Assembly: GCA_963691705.1 (NCBI GenBank)
Contig: OY829538.1
Coordinates: 17,014,443 to 17,078,442 of the forward strand
DNA length: 64,000 nt
Direction: 5' to 3'
Source of the DNA: Viola odorata
Taxonomy: Eukaryota > Streptophyta > Magnoliopsida > Malpighiales > Violaceae
Shown: one piece after another, positions 1-11,916 of the stretch
How positions within the stretch are numbered: position 1 is the stretch's first letter
How the letters are laid out: each line of letters begins with the position of its first letter
The notes under the pieces: model-generated
What the model was told of the DNA's origin: nothing
What the model saw: only the letters and a program-made list of their open reading frames with translations
Databases searched by the model: none
Translations under genes and position numbers: made by a program

Positions 1-183
1 ATGATGCACGTGCTGGGGCTCTGATTCCGACACCTCTAACTGGCTTGAACGGTCCCCGGATGATACCATGAAAAGGTCCCTAAACTGTCGTCCAGTGTCC
101 TGATTCCTTGCGAAATCGTGTAACCTTTCGACTAGCTTTAGGGGTTCATCCGAGTTGGGATTGGTGAACACTACCCAGGACAT
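1..183 (-). CDS. Partial ORF at start of Tat/Ogre-type element (N-terminal 61 codons)
   Basis: An open frame starts at the ATG at 183-181 and runs off the left edge without a stop (61 codons). The first stop upstream in the same frame is at about 211-213, so this ATG is the natural start. It lies about 190 bases inside the primer binding site of the minus-strand retrotransposon, where Tat/Ogre elements carry their first ORF or gag. The peptide begins MSWVVFTNPNSDEPLKL and is hydrophilic. I recognise no domain in so short a piece. The assignment to ORF1/gag rests on position and is inference; the rest lies outside the window. Confidence 0.4.
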   Translation of the reverse strand, partial: MSWVVFTNPNSDEPLKLVERLHDFARNQDTGRQFRDLFMVSSGDRSSQLEVSESEPQHVHH

Positions 184-369
184 GTGTCCTAGGGCGTCAC
201 TACTACCCTCCTAATTTGGTAATTGTCCCCTGGGTATAGGGCGCTATGAAATGTATATGACAATTGATAAAGCAAATAAATAAACAGACCAGCAATTGAT
301 CAAAGCAAATCAATAAATAAACAAATAAAACACCTCTCTAAAAAGATAAAACCGGCTCCGACCCTAAAA

Positions 370-387
370 TCCCCAGTGAAGTCGCCA
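370..387 (-). promoter_or_regulatory. Primer binding site, tRNA-Arg type
   Basis: On the minus strand this reads TGGCGACTTCACTGGGGA. From memory it matches, with one change, the complement of the 3' end of plant tRNA-Arg(ACG), the primer described for Ogre/Tat Ty3 elements. It sits 3 bases inside the end of the long terminal repeat, as expected. It fixes the element on the minus strand with its internal region to the left. Confidence 0.7.
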
Positions 388-1274
388 AACTGTCGCGCCC
401 CACGAAAATTACAAAAAAGTAATTCGCGAGTGTGCAACGAAATTTGAGACCTTCAGATGCTCGGCGTAAAAGAGACGCCTAGCAACATGCAATGAAGTCG
501 CTACCCTAATTTGGTTGCTAGGTTTAGGGAACCCTAATCGTCATGGCATAAGAAATATAATAAGTAAAAAAAAACTAAAGGCACAAAAAAGGGGTCTGGA
601 CCCCAGACAAAGGTTCGGGGTCGTATTATGGTCTCGGGAAGGTGCTAGGCACCCGAGTCACATCCGAAAATGGTTACCGGTTGATGAGAGAGGTGTTTAA
701 AAAGGTTTGATAAAATGCGTTTTGAAAAAGGGGGCCCTTAGAGGAATAGTCACTTTAGTCTTTTCCGTAATCGGGAGCGTTCATGAATAATTGATCGTTG
801 AACCGATCGATTATTCATGACCGTAGTGATGGGACAGAATTTTCTGTAAGACTGAATGAGTGCCCTCTTATTTCATCATCGGGCCATGCATGATTAAATT
901 AATTACTACGTGAACCTATCATCGATTGCTAACAGAGTACAAATAAAAATGATTGCTTTTGAGGTGGAAAAACTGATGTGGGATCGAAAGTCCCCATGTA
1001 CATGCAGTCAATGTATGTGAGAATTTAAAATCACATGAGCATGGTATTTTAAGCAACTCTTTAAACACGTTGTTCATGTGGGTTGATTTTAGTTCTAGCA
1101 GTTCTATATATCATGCGTACGATTGATATTTGCGAAAAGCGTTGAATAAATAAAAAGGAATCAAAAGGCGTACTTTCGAGCGAAGCTTCAATTTAAACCC
1201 TACAAAATGAGAGTGTTAGCGATACCTTGAGGAATCGATAAGCAATTTTATGAGAGCAAGAATTTAAATGACAG

Positions 1275-1660
1275 TTGATTACATGCGAGAAATTACTGAT
1301 TTGACGCATACGAAAATTAAATGTTGTTTTGATTGCATGCGAAAAATGATTGATTTTACGCATACGATAATTAAATGCTGAGTTGATTGCATGCGAAAAA
1401 TGATTTATTTTAAGCATACGAGAATTTAAATGCTGGGTTGATTGCATGCGAAAAATGATTGATTTTACGCATCCGAGAATTTAAATGCTGTGTTGATTGT
1501 ATGCGAAAAATGATTGATTTTACGCATACGAAAATGAAATGCTGGGTTGATTGCATGCGAGAAATGATGGATTTGACGCATACGAAAGTTTAAATGCTGA
1601 GTTGATTGCATGCGAGAAATGATGGATTTAACGCATACGAAAATTAAATGCTGATTTGAT
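1275..1660. repeat. Tandem array, about 55-bp unit, about 7 copies
   Basis: Copies of a unit built on GATTGCATGCGAAAAATGAT and ACGCATACG recur at steps of 54-55 bases (GCATGC cores at 1335, 1389, 1444, 1499, 1553 and 1608). The array lies in the transcribed part of the Tat LTR. The ATGCGTAAAATC-type motifs give short minus-strand ORFs with periodic NHFSHAI residues, which are array artefacts. Confidence 0.85.
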
Positions 1661-1689
1661 ACATGTGAGAATTTAAATGATGACATCTG

Positions 1690-2280
1690 ATTTGCAAGAA
1701 TTTTAAATGATGACAGCAGATTTGCAAGAAATTTAAATGATGATTTGCAGAAAATTAAACAGTTGATATTTGCAAGAAAGTAAAGCAGTTTGATATTTGT
1801 GGAAAATGAAACAGTTGATAGGTACAGAAGATTAATAGTTGATATTTGCAGGATATAAAACAGTTGGTATTTGCAGAAGATAAACAGTTGATATTTGCAG
1901 AAAATAAAACAGTTGATATTTACGGAAGGATTTCCAGCAGTTTGCGAGAATTCTAAAACAGTTGATATTTACGAGAATTAAAATATGACCGACCATGTAG
2001 GCGGTATTGAATTTAAATTGCCGAAAGTAAATTGCCGAAATTAAAGTGTGAAGAATTTACAGAGTTGATATTTACAGAAAAATTAACTAGTTGATATTTA
2101 CGAAAAATTAAACAGTTGATATTGCGGAAAAATTTCCAGCAGTTTACGAAAATTAAAGCAGTTGATGTTTGCAGAAAATTAAAACAGTTGATATTTATGA
2201 AAAATTAAACAATTGATATTTACAGAAAAATTAAATAGTTGATATTACGAAAAATAATCATACGAAGCATACGAATTATT
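1690..2280. repeat. Short tandem array, about 25-30-bp unit (CAGTTGATATTTGCAG)
   Basis: A degenerate array of CAGTTGATATTTGCAGAAAA-like units follows directly after the 55-bp array. Unit spacing varies and single-base differences are many, so it is older or less homogenised than its neighbour. Confidence 0.8.
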
Positions 2281-2932
2281 TTTACGGAAAAACATGATCC
2301 GAAGTTTCAGAAAGAATTGAAATTGGGCTGGGCCCACTTAAAACAATGAAAAGACATGAAAATGGGCCAGGAATAGTGCCTGGCCCATGAAAATTTAAAT
2401 GGGAATGGGCCCGCGTGAACAGTGCCGTTTGGCCTGGCACTGTTCATCGTCACCTTTCTTGGTCCGCCGGCGGCCAAGCTCCGGCCACATGTGGCCGATT
2501 TGAAAATCGTTTGTACCGAAATGTTCGTCTCTTCGACGACTTCCCGACCGTACAAACCCCGATTTTTAGTTTGACTCGTACAAAATTTAATTTCTAAAAA
2601 ATGACAAAACTGTTAATTATCAAAAACTAATTAATTCGCACAATCTAGCTAACGATTTTTAAAATTGAAAGTGTGTATTTAATCTACAGCATGTACATGA
2701 ATTAATGGGATAAAAACTAGCGATTTATTTGCTCGAAATCGAGCCAAACGAATTTAAAGAAGAAAATGGCCAAAAAACAGAAAGTGAGCTAGAGAGAGAA
2801 AGCTCACCGGCAAAGCTTGAACTGGACAATCGATGCTCTAAATGAGTTATCAATCAAGAGAGGGAGAGAGAGCAAGGTTTTCTTGCCAATTTGGTGCCCA
2901 TTTTTCGTTGAAGGATGGCTTGTATTTATAGC

Positions 2933-2940
2933 CAAAGATC
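2933..2940 (-). promoter_or_regulatory. TATA box of the Tat LTR
   Basis: The minus strand reads GGCTATAAATACAAG. The related LTR at the right edge has CCCTATAAATAGC in the equivalent place (63768-63777, minus). Conservation between the two diverged copies supports a working promoter element. Confidence 0.6.
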
Positions 2941-4045
2941 GCGTGGCGTTTGGACGAGGGTGCTGCGCGTGGTGGCTGTGAGAGTGCGCTGGCGGGGCTA
3001 GGGGAGCCGTGATGATGGCTAGACGGGATAGGGAGCTACAAGCTCGAGCTAGGAAGCGACGGGAGCAGGTAACCCCGTGGTCTGCTCTGCTGCGTGTTCC
3101 TTGGCACTGTTCATGTGCATCATGCACATTAAATTGTCAACCGTTGATCTGGTTGACTTTCCTTGGTTGACCAGATCAACGATTGAGATCAAGGACCCTT
3201 TAAGTCTTATTTAAATGGCCTCGAGCCGAGTCTTGCAGGCAAACATTCTGACTTTTCTAGCCGAAGGTACTAGTGCGTAGAGAAAAATATGACGGGTTTA
3301 ACCGTCTACAGCGAATGACGAGAATTTTTCGTTTAGCGCGTTTATTTTCTTGTTCAAAAATGTGAAACGTTCGAATGGAAAAATAAAGACATTACGCCGA
3401 AAATTACATAAAACATTGTACACCGTTGCGAGCGGGAAAAAAGCTAGCAACTAGTTGATGGAAAACATTTCAAAGTCAAGCTATTGTCCGAGCAAACTTA
3501 CTCGGGTCCAATAAAAGCTCGAATGAAAATAATAATAAAATAATAAAAAGTACTAAAAAATGCGCTAAAATACTAAAAATCCTAAAATTCATGTGATGAC
3601 CTAAAACGAAGAAAAAACTAGCAAACGACTGTCGGATCATAAAAAAATATGATTTTTAAGGCTAAAAATAATAATGATAATAATAATAAAAATACGTGAC
3701 GAAAAATTAAAAATGTTATTTCGAACGCTGACGATGATAATGACGATGCTAAAACGCGATGAAAATTTTAAAAATGCTCACGACAACAAATTAACTAAAA
3801 ATGACAGTAAATTAAGTAAATAACAGAAATGCTAAAATTAATTTAAAATGGCGTCAAAATTCGGGTATCAACAGCAACCCATTTATTTACCAAAATACCA
3901 TTCGGCCTGTGAATTCGGCTTGTGAATTCGGCCAATTTAGCATTTTCCCAAAATAAATATTAATAAATAAATAAATCCAACCAAAATGCTTCGATTACTA
4001 ATCACGATTGAACAACAGGTACATTTAGGTTAGAACTAATCGTAT

Positions 4046-4384
4046 TTATTTTGGGTTTGTCAACGTATAAAAAAATGGACCATGCTTTGTTAGTAGATAA
4101 ACTAATCGTACCACAAGGAGAGGGATGAGGGAGAGGAAAGCACTGTTTCCGGTATTCTGGGCATGGATTTTGATGGAGCATTTCATCATGGTGTTCTTGC
4201 CCATGAGGACGACGGAATGGCCTTGAAGGCCTCCCCGGATGCTCTGGAGCTGGTTGGAGCCCACATTGTCGGCGGCGGCCACCAGGATCAACTTCGCATC
4301 ATACGCAATCTTCTTGGATGCCTTGATGGCGGATGGCTTCACCCCGATAATCACTTTCTTTAGTGCCATCTTTTGCTTCAACAA
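4046..4384 (-). pseudogene. RPP0-like: 60S acidic ribosomal protein P0, first-exon fragment
   Basis: Residues 7-90 of this frame match the N-terminal rRNA-binding part of ribosomal protein P0 (uL10): KKIAYDAKL, then [32 protein letters not shown] and [10 protein letters not shown]0 forms the base of the ribosomal stalk. From my memory of the family, about 9-10 residues normally present between KL and the ILVVAADNVG block are missing. Homology stops at LIPLLV, where a possible donor (GTACGATTAG) follows, so an intron could begin there. The Tat LTR starts 170-240 bases further on, so later exons are missing or pushed beyond the left edge. No strong start evidence distinguishes the ATG at 4384 from the one 5 codons on. 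Best read as a broken gene or pseudogene. Confidence 0.7.
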
Positions 4385-5624
4385 CTTAATTAACTACCTA
4401 CCTGCTAGCTAGATCACTCCACTTAATAATAATTATTAACTAATCTCAACAAATGTAGATTACTGTTAGGATTTATAGGATTTCAGTTGGTATTATGCAA
4501 TGCGTACACACAGGGGCGGAGACAGGGTGGCCCACGCCGCCCAAGAATTTCTCTTTTTTTTTTCTTTTTTTTTTTGAAAGTTATGTATGTATACTGTATT
4601 CTTATTTGACCATGAGACTCACCAATGTTAGACCTGGGCGTGGACCAGACCGATCTGGGCTAGATTTTTTGCCCCCATGATCGGGTTTAAGTAATAAATC
4701 TCTAGGCCCAAGTCCAGTCAATTTGAGTCGGGGCGAGTGGGGCTAGGCCTGTGTGATCTCGCGGGCCTAATTTTTTATAATTAGGAAAAAAAATTATTTT
4801 TCTTAGAAAATAAAAGAAGAAAAGGAAGAACATGGTATTACATTCATTATTCGTGTCTTCTTCTTATCATATTTTTTTTTATTAAGTAAAAAATCATTAT
4901 CTACTTCTACTTTTTCATGATTTGGTGCATAAACCTAAATTAACAAAGTATTTAGTATCATGCGTCATGACGCCCAAACACATTTCAATTTTTCCAAAAA
5001 TTGGAAATAAGTGCGAAGTAAACACGTTTTTCAGATTTAGAAAATGTTAGAAAAATGCGAAGTAAACACGTTTTCCAGTTTCCGGATGGAAATGAAAAAG
5101 TTCAAAATTCAGAAAAATAGAAATTTTTTGGAAAGGAGATTTCTCCAAAGTAAACGCACCCTTAGTATTTGTACATTGTTTTTTTTCCTTTTTCAATCAA
5201 TTTTCAACTAATTCACAATGCACAAATTCTAAAACACACACGTGGTGAAATTATTTTATCATAAATTTAGTATCGACGGGCCTAAATATACTATGCGGGG
5301 CGGGTTTGAACTTCAACCTCGAAGCTCAAGCCTGGCCCTAGACCACTGAACTCAAGCTCACTCAAACCGGGCTGGGCTTGGGCAACCTACGGGCCATGTC
5401 CTTACTTTTGGTTTTTATTCTGCATACCCTGCATTTTTTGTTATGACTACACTTTTTTCCTTATAAGTCCAGTAGTCCACATACTTCTAGTTCAACTACT
5501 ATTTGGTTTACCTATTCTATATAACAACTCTTTTTCTCTTTCTTTTACTACCTCAATCTTTATCAAGTTATTTATTTTGTCCGAAAAAAAGCGGGTACTT
5601 TTCTTCTACTTCATTTTTTTTTTT

Positions 5625-5765
5625 GGGTTTATTGCATGAAGGCCGCCTGTATTTAAAAAAAAAAACAACTTCCTCCCTTGTACTTTAAAAATTCAAATAC
5701 TGCTTTCTAAACTCAAAGCCAATTGCAAATGGTGGTTCCTTCGTCAGTCAACGCTGAAGTCCGTC
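5625..5765 (+). repeat. Left terminal inverted repeat of the Pack-MULE
   Basis: It pairs with 7897-8020 in inverted orientation. The left copy has about 20 extra bases (GCATGAAGGCCGCCTGTATT) near its tip, so the two arms have diverged by an insertion or deletion. Confidence 0.8.
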
Positions 5766-5963
5766 CAAAATGACCTCTCATTCCCGGTTCCATTTTCCTT
5801 CCCGGTTACCATTTCTTATTTTCTTCCTTAATTTCTTTCTTTCTTTCTTTTTCTTTTCCAACCTTTTTTTCTTTTATTCTCTTTCTTTTTCTTTTCCTTT
5901 CCCTTTCTCCCTTCCCGTCCAAAATCATAATCTTTGCGCCATCATCCACCACCACCATGTGTT

Positions 5964-6038
5964 AGATCTGAAAGTGGAGAAGAAGCCAGTGGAGTAGAAG
6001 CCAGCGGAGAAGGCTCCGGCAGCGGCAAAGAAAGAGAG
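5964..6038 (+). pseudogene. Histone H2B N-terminal tail-like fragment
   Basis: The frame starting GATCTGAAAGTGGAG reads LKVEKKPVE, a stop (TAG), then KPAEKAPAAAKKES. This Lys/Pro/Ala pattern is that of plant H2B N-terminal tails, and a single base change explains the stop where family members have Glu. It is short and low in complexity, so chance is possible. If real, the Pack-MULE has captured pieces of two unrelated host genes. Confidence 0.4.
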
Positions 6039-6244
6039 CACCCAGATCTGGACCATATTACCCAGATCTGGACCAAGGCAAACAGCTCGCATTCCAGACG
6101 CACTTTGCGGTTGGATTTGCATTTTCTCTCTCATTCCGTGGTTAGATTTGGCTCTGCGGTTTAGAACTCTAGATCCTGTTCATTACGTTGTGGATTTCTT
6201 CGTTTTTGTTAGATTTGAAGTTGTTTTCGTAGAGATCGTGATAG

Positions 6245-6987
<743 letters not shown>

Positions 6988-7559
6988 GTATATAAACTGC
7001 ATGCTGTGTAGATAATTTCATTTCCAGATTTGGTTGTAAATAACTGTCCGATCATTTGACAATTCAGTGAGTGCATACCAGATCATCTTGTAAGTAAATT
7101 TCAATATTAAAACAGAAAAAGTAATGAAAATGGCCACTATATTATGAGTTTGTGGGTGCATCACTCGTTTAGTTATAAGATTGGACTACTTACAATCCGC
7201 TCAGAGCTTATTGTAAGTACGATGTACACGATATCTTTTGACTTACAAACAATTAAAGAACATCATTTGGCTAATGTAATTCTGAATTTTTTAGGAGATC
7301 AACTCTCTAGTTGTAAATACCAAACTTGTTCCATTATTTATGCGAAATACCAAGTATGAGAAAAATTATTTATGCAAAATTAATTATATTTTTCTGAATT
7401 TTTAAAATTAATTACATTATTTTTTTGTATTTTTTAAAATTGATTTTCTGAAATATTTAAAAAGACTGTAATTAATTTTAAAAATTCAGAAATTCAGAAA
7501 ATTGAAAAAAAGAAAAAGAATACTATAACCACCAAAATCACTTTTCTTTTCTTTTCTTA

Positions 7560-7830
7560 GTTTTTAGGGGAAAAAAATTATTTTTATGAATTTTTAAATT
7601 AATTATATTATTTTTCTAAATTTTTTAAATTAATTATATTATTTTTCTAGATTTTTTACATTAATTATATTATTTTTTTTGGGATTTTTACATTTGTTTT
7701 GAATTTTTAAAAATAATATAAAATATTTTTCTCAATTTTTAAAATTAATACATTATTTTTAGAATTTTTTAAATTAATGATATTATTTTCTAGATTTTTT
7801 AAATTAATTATTTTATTTTTTTGAAGTTTT
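7560..7830. repeat. AT-rich imperfect tandem repeat
   Basis: Units of about 33 bases built on TTTTTAAATTAATTATATTA repeat with many changes. The block lies between the tubulin fragment and the right terminal repeat of the Pack-MULE, as subterminal filler. Confidence 0.6.
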
Positions 7831-7896
7831 AAAGAAAAAAAAAGAAAAAAAAAGAAAAAAAAAGGGAAAAACTTGTTAACCTGCTATTGAAGGTAA

Positions 7897-8020
7897 AAAC
7901 GGACGGACGTTAAAGTTGACTAACGGAGGGACCACCATTTGCAATTGACTTTGAGTTCAGGGAGCAGTATTTGAATTTTTAAAGGGAGGAAGCTGTTTTT
8001 TTTTAAAGTACAATAAACCC
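7897..8020 (-). repeat. Right terminal inverted repeat of the Pack-MULE
   Basis: This is the reverse complement of the left arm, with scattered single-base differences. The inner boundary is the CGTCCGTCCG/CGGACGGACG sequence. Confidence 0.8.
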
Positions 8021-8167
8021 TTTTTTTTCTTACTTTAGTTTCTTTTACATCGTCCTCTTTTTAATTTTTTTTCTTATTTCGTACCGTGCTTATTTTTTAT
8101 TTTAATAGATATCTAGTAATAATTTATTTTTTATGTAGATTAAATATATCACCTAAAATAAAAACTA

Positions 8168-8509
8168 TTGATTCATTTTTCAAAAGAAAGCATGGAAATT
8201 CTACTGATTCGCAATCTAATGAATCGACTAATTGATAGATTGATAGAAACAAAAAAGTCAAGTATATATCCTCTAATTGATAGATTGTTGAGACTTGTTT
8301 TGACTCTTCCGGTTTCGACAACAACAACCGAGCGTTTTTTTTCAGCTATGAAAATTGTTAAGACAAAATTTCAAAATAGGATGGAGGATGATTTTCTTAC
8401 AGATTATTTGATCATTTACATTGAAAAAGAAATTGCTAAAAAATTTAACACATACTTGATAATTGATGATTTTTACTGCATGAAAAAGCGAAGAGCACAA
8501 CTGAAATAA
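8168..8509 (+). pseudogene. hAT transposase C-terminal dimerisation domain (truncated)
   Basis: The 113-codon frame contains YPLIDRLLRLVLTLPVSTTT followed by ERFFSAMKIVKTKFQNRM and YIEKEIAKKF. This is the C-terminal dimerisation region of hAT transposases of the plant type often annotated as TTF-type or ZMYM1-like. The catalytic DDE region and the N-terminal zinc finger are absent, so the product would be inactive. It ends about 200 bases before the right terminal repeat of its hAT element, the normal place for the end of a transposase gene. Confidence 0.8.
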
Positions 8510-8710
8510 TTGAATGACAACTAATTATTACTTTTTATTTCGGGATACACTTATAATTTTTTCAAATATACACTATTTAAGTTCATATTTATTTTATATA
8601 TAATTTCATGTGATGTTATAGTCTCATATATTATTATTTTTTACTCGCTATATATTAACATTTTATATAATTTTCACTCACCCAAAAATTTATTCGTGGG
8701 TCCGCCCCTG

Positions 8711-9242
8711 CCTACACAATGCACCAACACATTATTTATTCAAGTAACTAATTCAAATATATATTCTAATCATCAACTTTTAATTAGCTTGCCTTAAATT
8801 TAGAATGCCTTATTTCATCGTTAAATTGTACACACAAAGGATGTGTTGAGAACCACTTTTAAGTAGCTTTTTAATTTTTTAATAAAAAATTACCCAATAA
8901 AAAGTTAGCATACTTTTTAATTTATGTGAATAATGAAAGAAAATTTTGTTGTTCTACCTTAACTAGATGTTTCAAGTTCGAGTCTTTAGGTATGCAACTA
9001 TGTTAAAACTTATGAGAAAATTTTTTACTTGAGTCCAGAGTAGTTGACACTCAATATAATAATGAGAAATCAGATGATCTTCGCCACACAAAAAAAATTA
9101 TTGATTGGGTATTGGGTACATAGGAAACATAAAACAACATTTTATATGAAATACTAACATCAAGGTTGGGCAATGCGTGATTGCTTATAAGTAATTGTCA
9201 TTCATAATTGAAATATTTACAAATTAGTTTTAATAATGTATA
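8711..9242. other. AT-rich spacer between two hAT elements, with a SINE-like stretch
   Basis: There is no gene here. Around 8940-9060 the sequence TTCAAGTTCGAGTC resembles a polymerase III B box, preceded by CCTTAACTAGATG, as in plant SINEs. No clear tail or duplication could be fixed. Confidence 0.4.
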
Positions 9243-9923
9243 TAGGGTTGTTCATCGGTTTGGAACAACCGAACCTCCGAAGTTCTGAAACCGAAGTTTT
9301 GCTTGTTCGAAAATAAAATTTCGGAAGTTCAAAAATCAGGTTCAATTTCCAGAATGGAATTTTTCAAGGAACTTTCCGAAATTCCGTTAAATATATGAGG
9401 CTGCTTTTTATTTTTGGAATTTGGATACATACCACGCACGACATCTTTCTTCTTCTCTTTCGCTCTTATTCTCCTCCTCTCTCTCTCTCCCTCCGACGCT
9501 ATCCTCCGACTAGCAGCACCCTTTCTCCTTCTCCACAATCGTCGCTCCCTTTCTTCTCCTCTACAATTATCCGCATGTTCCCCTGTTCTCTCATCCACTT
9601 GATAACGGTAAATCCGTGACCATTTCTAATAACCCCTAATTTTGAAATTTAGAGATTTGAGTTTCTATTTTGAGTGTTGTGTATTGTGTGCCTTACAGTT
9701 TTGTTTGATTTCAAGTGAGCTCAGGTGAACCACTCTTTGTAGCTTTGTACCAGATTGGCTAATTGAGGTAAGAGATCTTGTTTAACTTCATTATCTATCT
9801 TCTCTTTTTCATTTTCATGCATGTGTATTTTTCAGTTCTATTTTGTTTATCCCATTTGTTGGGTGGTCTCTTTCAGCGGTTAAAAACTTCACTCCTGCCG
9901 GCTACCTTTCTAGTGTCTGTTAT

Positions 9924-11387
9924 TGATCGCGTGTCGAGGGCATCAAATTTAGTTGTAAAAAGATATAGAAAATGGGGTAGGAATACAACTTATCATTCGT
10001 CCATAAGGGACTCGTAGATTGCGATAAGAGGTTTGTCCACAGAGATCTTGGTGGTGTACTGTAGTCTTGACTCGACTTCCTCGTTACTGGAGTTGAGGGT
10101 TTTGTTCCTGCAATTAAGATAACAAAGCATAAAAGAGGACAAGCAAAAAAAATGAAATAAGGAACAATCTTAGGTAAAAGTGAATCTTAGCTAAGATTGC
10201 TGGCTGAGATTGGTTGGAACTTTCGTGGGGTAGATTCCTGGTAAGGGCGAATTCGTGAGCACTCTACTTGTGTAATCGATCATTGACTCTAGATTTTCTC
10301 CTTCTCTATCATAACTCTGCTATAGATTGGGAGGAACCCATTTCCAATCCTACTTTCCTCCTATTCAAATCACTTGGAGGGTACCCCCTTTCCTAGTGAT
10401 CCTGGCCAGTGGACACCTTGCTGGCTAAAGGGTTTATCCAATTGGCTGCTGGCTTGAGGCATATGCGTTTTCTCAATGGCTTAGGGAAAGACAAAGTCTA
10501 GGCCAAGCTACTCCCAACTCGGAGCCCTAGGTCGTCAATCTAGTTAGGCCTATATCGATTCAAACTCACTAACCCCCGCGAGGTTAGCTGTCTACTTCGT
10601 CACTTCAGTTTCGCTCGCCCCCTTGGTGACTGACTACAAATTCATCGTCTTGGCTAAGATCGATCAAGTCTTAGCCTTGACGGGGACCGGTTTGTTAAAA
10701 CAGAACTTGTTTCGAATACAACGATAGGGTAATTAAGAATGAATCAGTCTCACGATTTACAAGCATGCTCACTCAACCCTTACCAAGAACTAGGTGTTTA
10801 GCTACTAAACATCATAATCAAAGAAAAAGAGAAATAATTGAAGAACATGAATTTAATTAAGGTGCGAAAAAATCAAAGGAATTCGCAGCTAAGTGTTTAC
10901 AAAAACCAGAAGGAAGGGATATGGAAGATGATCCGTAATTGACAGCCTTCCCTAACCTTTATCAAGGTTAGAGTCCCCACCAACTACGTTTCTCTCCTAA
11001 ATCCTCGCTTCAAATAAACTAAAAGATAGGGATAAGAATCCCAAATTGTTTTAAATTCGAAAAGCAAAATAAATAACAAGATAATAACTAGTTGTTTTTT
11101 ATCAAATAAAAATACATCCGAGATATCTTCAATCGGATGTACCAGCCAGCTGGTGCTCTGATCTGATCCACTTCCTTGAGTCCATGGTGTGCACGCCTCT
11201 ATCCTGCAATCTTAGCTAAGACACGTGGCTAAGATTGCCAATCTTTCGCTCCAGCACCCGTTTCTTCCAAAAACCAGTCTTGCCCAATATTCCTCAAAAG
11301 ACCCCAGATTGACGTAAAAGGAGTTGTTTCTACCACAAAAAAGGGAGTTTTACAGTGGTAAAAATACATGGAATAAAGCGTCAATCA
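9924..11387. repeat. Solo LTR (1464 bp) inside the hAT
   Basis: It starts TGATCGCGTG, ends GCGTCAATCA and is flanked by the exact 5-bp duplication GTTAT (9919-9923 and 11388-11392). No internal retrotransposon sequence or second LTR is present, so the rest was lost by LTR-LTR recombination. The sequence resembles Athila-type Ty3 LTRs, but I cannot confirm the family or its direction. Confidence 0.88.
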
Positions 11388-11916
11388 GTTATCACCAAAG
11401 GTATGTGCTTTCTCTTAAAAGTTCCTTATTGGTTGCATTGTGTTTTGTTCACGTAATGGTCGCTCAGAAATCTTGAAAAATTGAACCTTTTTCTAATATT
11501 TTTGTGTAATTTGTGTTAAGTAATCATTTTTGTATACTGGTTTGTTGTTGGACGTGTTGAATTATATTGAATCTTTGCTAGGCTAGGTTGGTATTAGATT
11601 TTGAGCCAGTTATATCAAAGGGGGTTAATAGATAAACTAAAATAGTGAAATTATGTGCAATATTTAGATGCCCACCTTGAAAACATGTCTCCATCTCTTG
11701 TTAATAAATCTTGAAAGTAGATTTGAATTGCAGTGTTGTTTTTCCACTTGCATAGTTGCATTTATTTTGACAGGAAAATTGTCTCAAAGATCTTGGATTT
11801 TTGTTTCACACATAATCTAGAAATATCCTAGGCATTCTCTATTTGACTTGTTGTGGTTATTGAGTATTTGGTGAATAAGTGTTTCTATCCCGTGTAGCTT
11901 GTTTGAACTAGCTTGT

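Larger units (their letters stand above)
391..3873 (-). repeat. 5' LTR of a Tat/Ogre-type Ty3 retrotransposon (3.48 kb)
   Basis: On the minus strand the repeat starts TGTTGATACCCG (3873) and ends GGGGCGCGACA (391), with the usual TG...CA ends, and is followed by the tRNA-Arg primer site. A minus-strand TATA box (TATAAATA, 2933-2940) implies transcription starts near 2900, so most of the LTR (about 391-2900) is R-U5. Two tandem arrays lie in that part. The first few hundred bases (391-1000) are clearly related to 61616-62300 at the other end of the window. LTRs above 3 kb are typical of Ogre/Tat. The few ORFs here (up to 107 codons) look like chance. If GCAAC (3874-3878) is the target duplication, its partner is outside the window. 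Confidence 0.72.

Noticed and set aside
1193..1686. Minus-strand ORFs with repeated NHFSHAI peptides
   Set aside because: They are translations of the 55-bp tandem array; no start context or outside similarity supports a protein.
1275..2280. CRISPR-like array
   Set aside because: Repeats are directly contiguous without unique spacers and lie in a plant LTR.
4163..4363. Plus-strand ORF of 66 codons
   Set aside because: It is the antisense of the P0 fragment, which carries recognisable protein motifs.
4629..5395. Possible MITE with GGGCTGGGC / GCCCGGCC-type ends
   Set aside because: The ends are only loosely inverted and no target duplication could be found; it may be an old element, not claimed.
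9395..9619. ORFs near the hAT left end
   Set aside because: Low-complexity Ser/Leu/Pro translation of a T/C-rich leader with no similarity to transposases.
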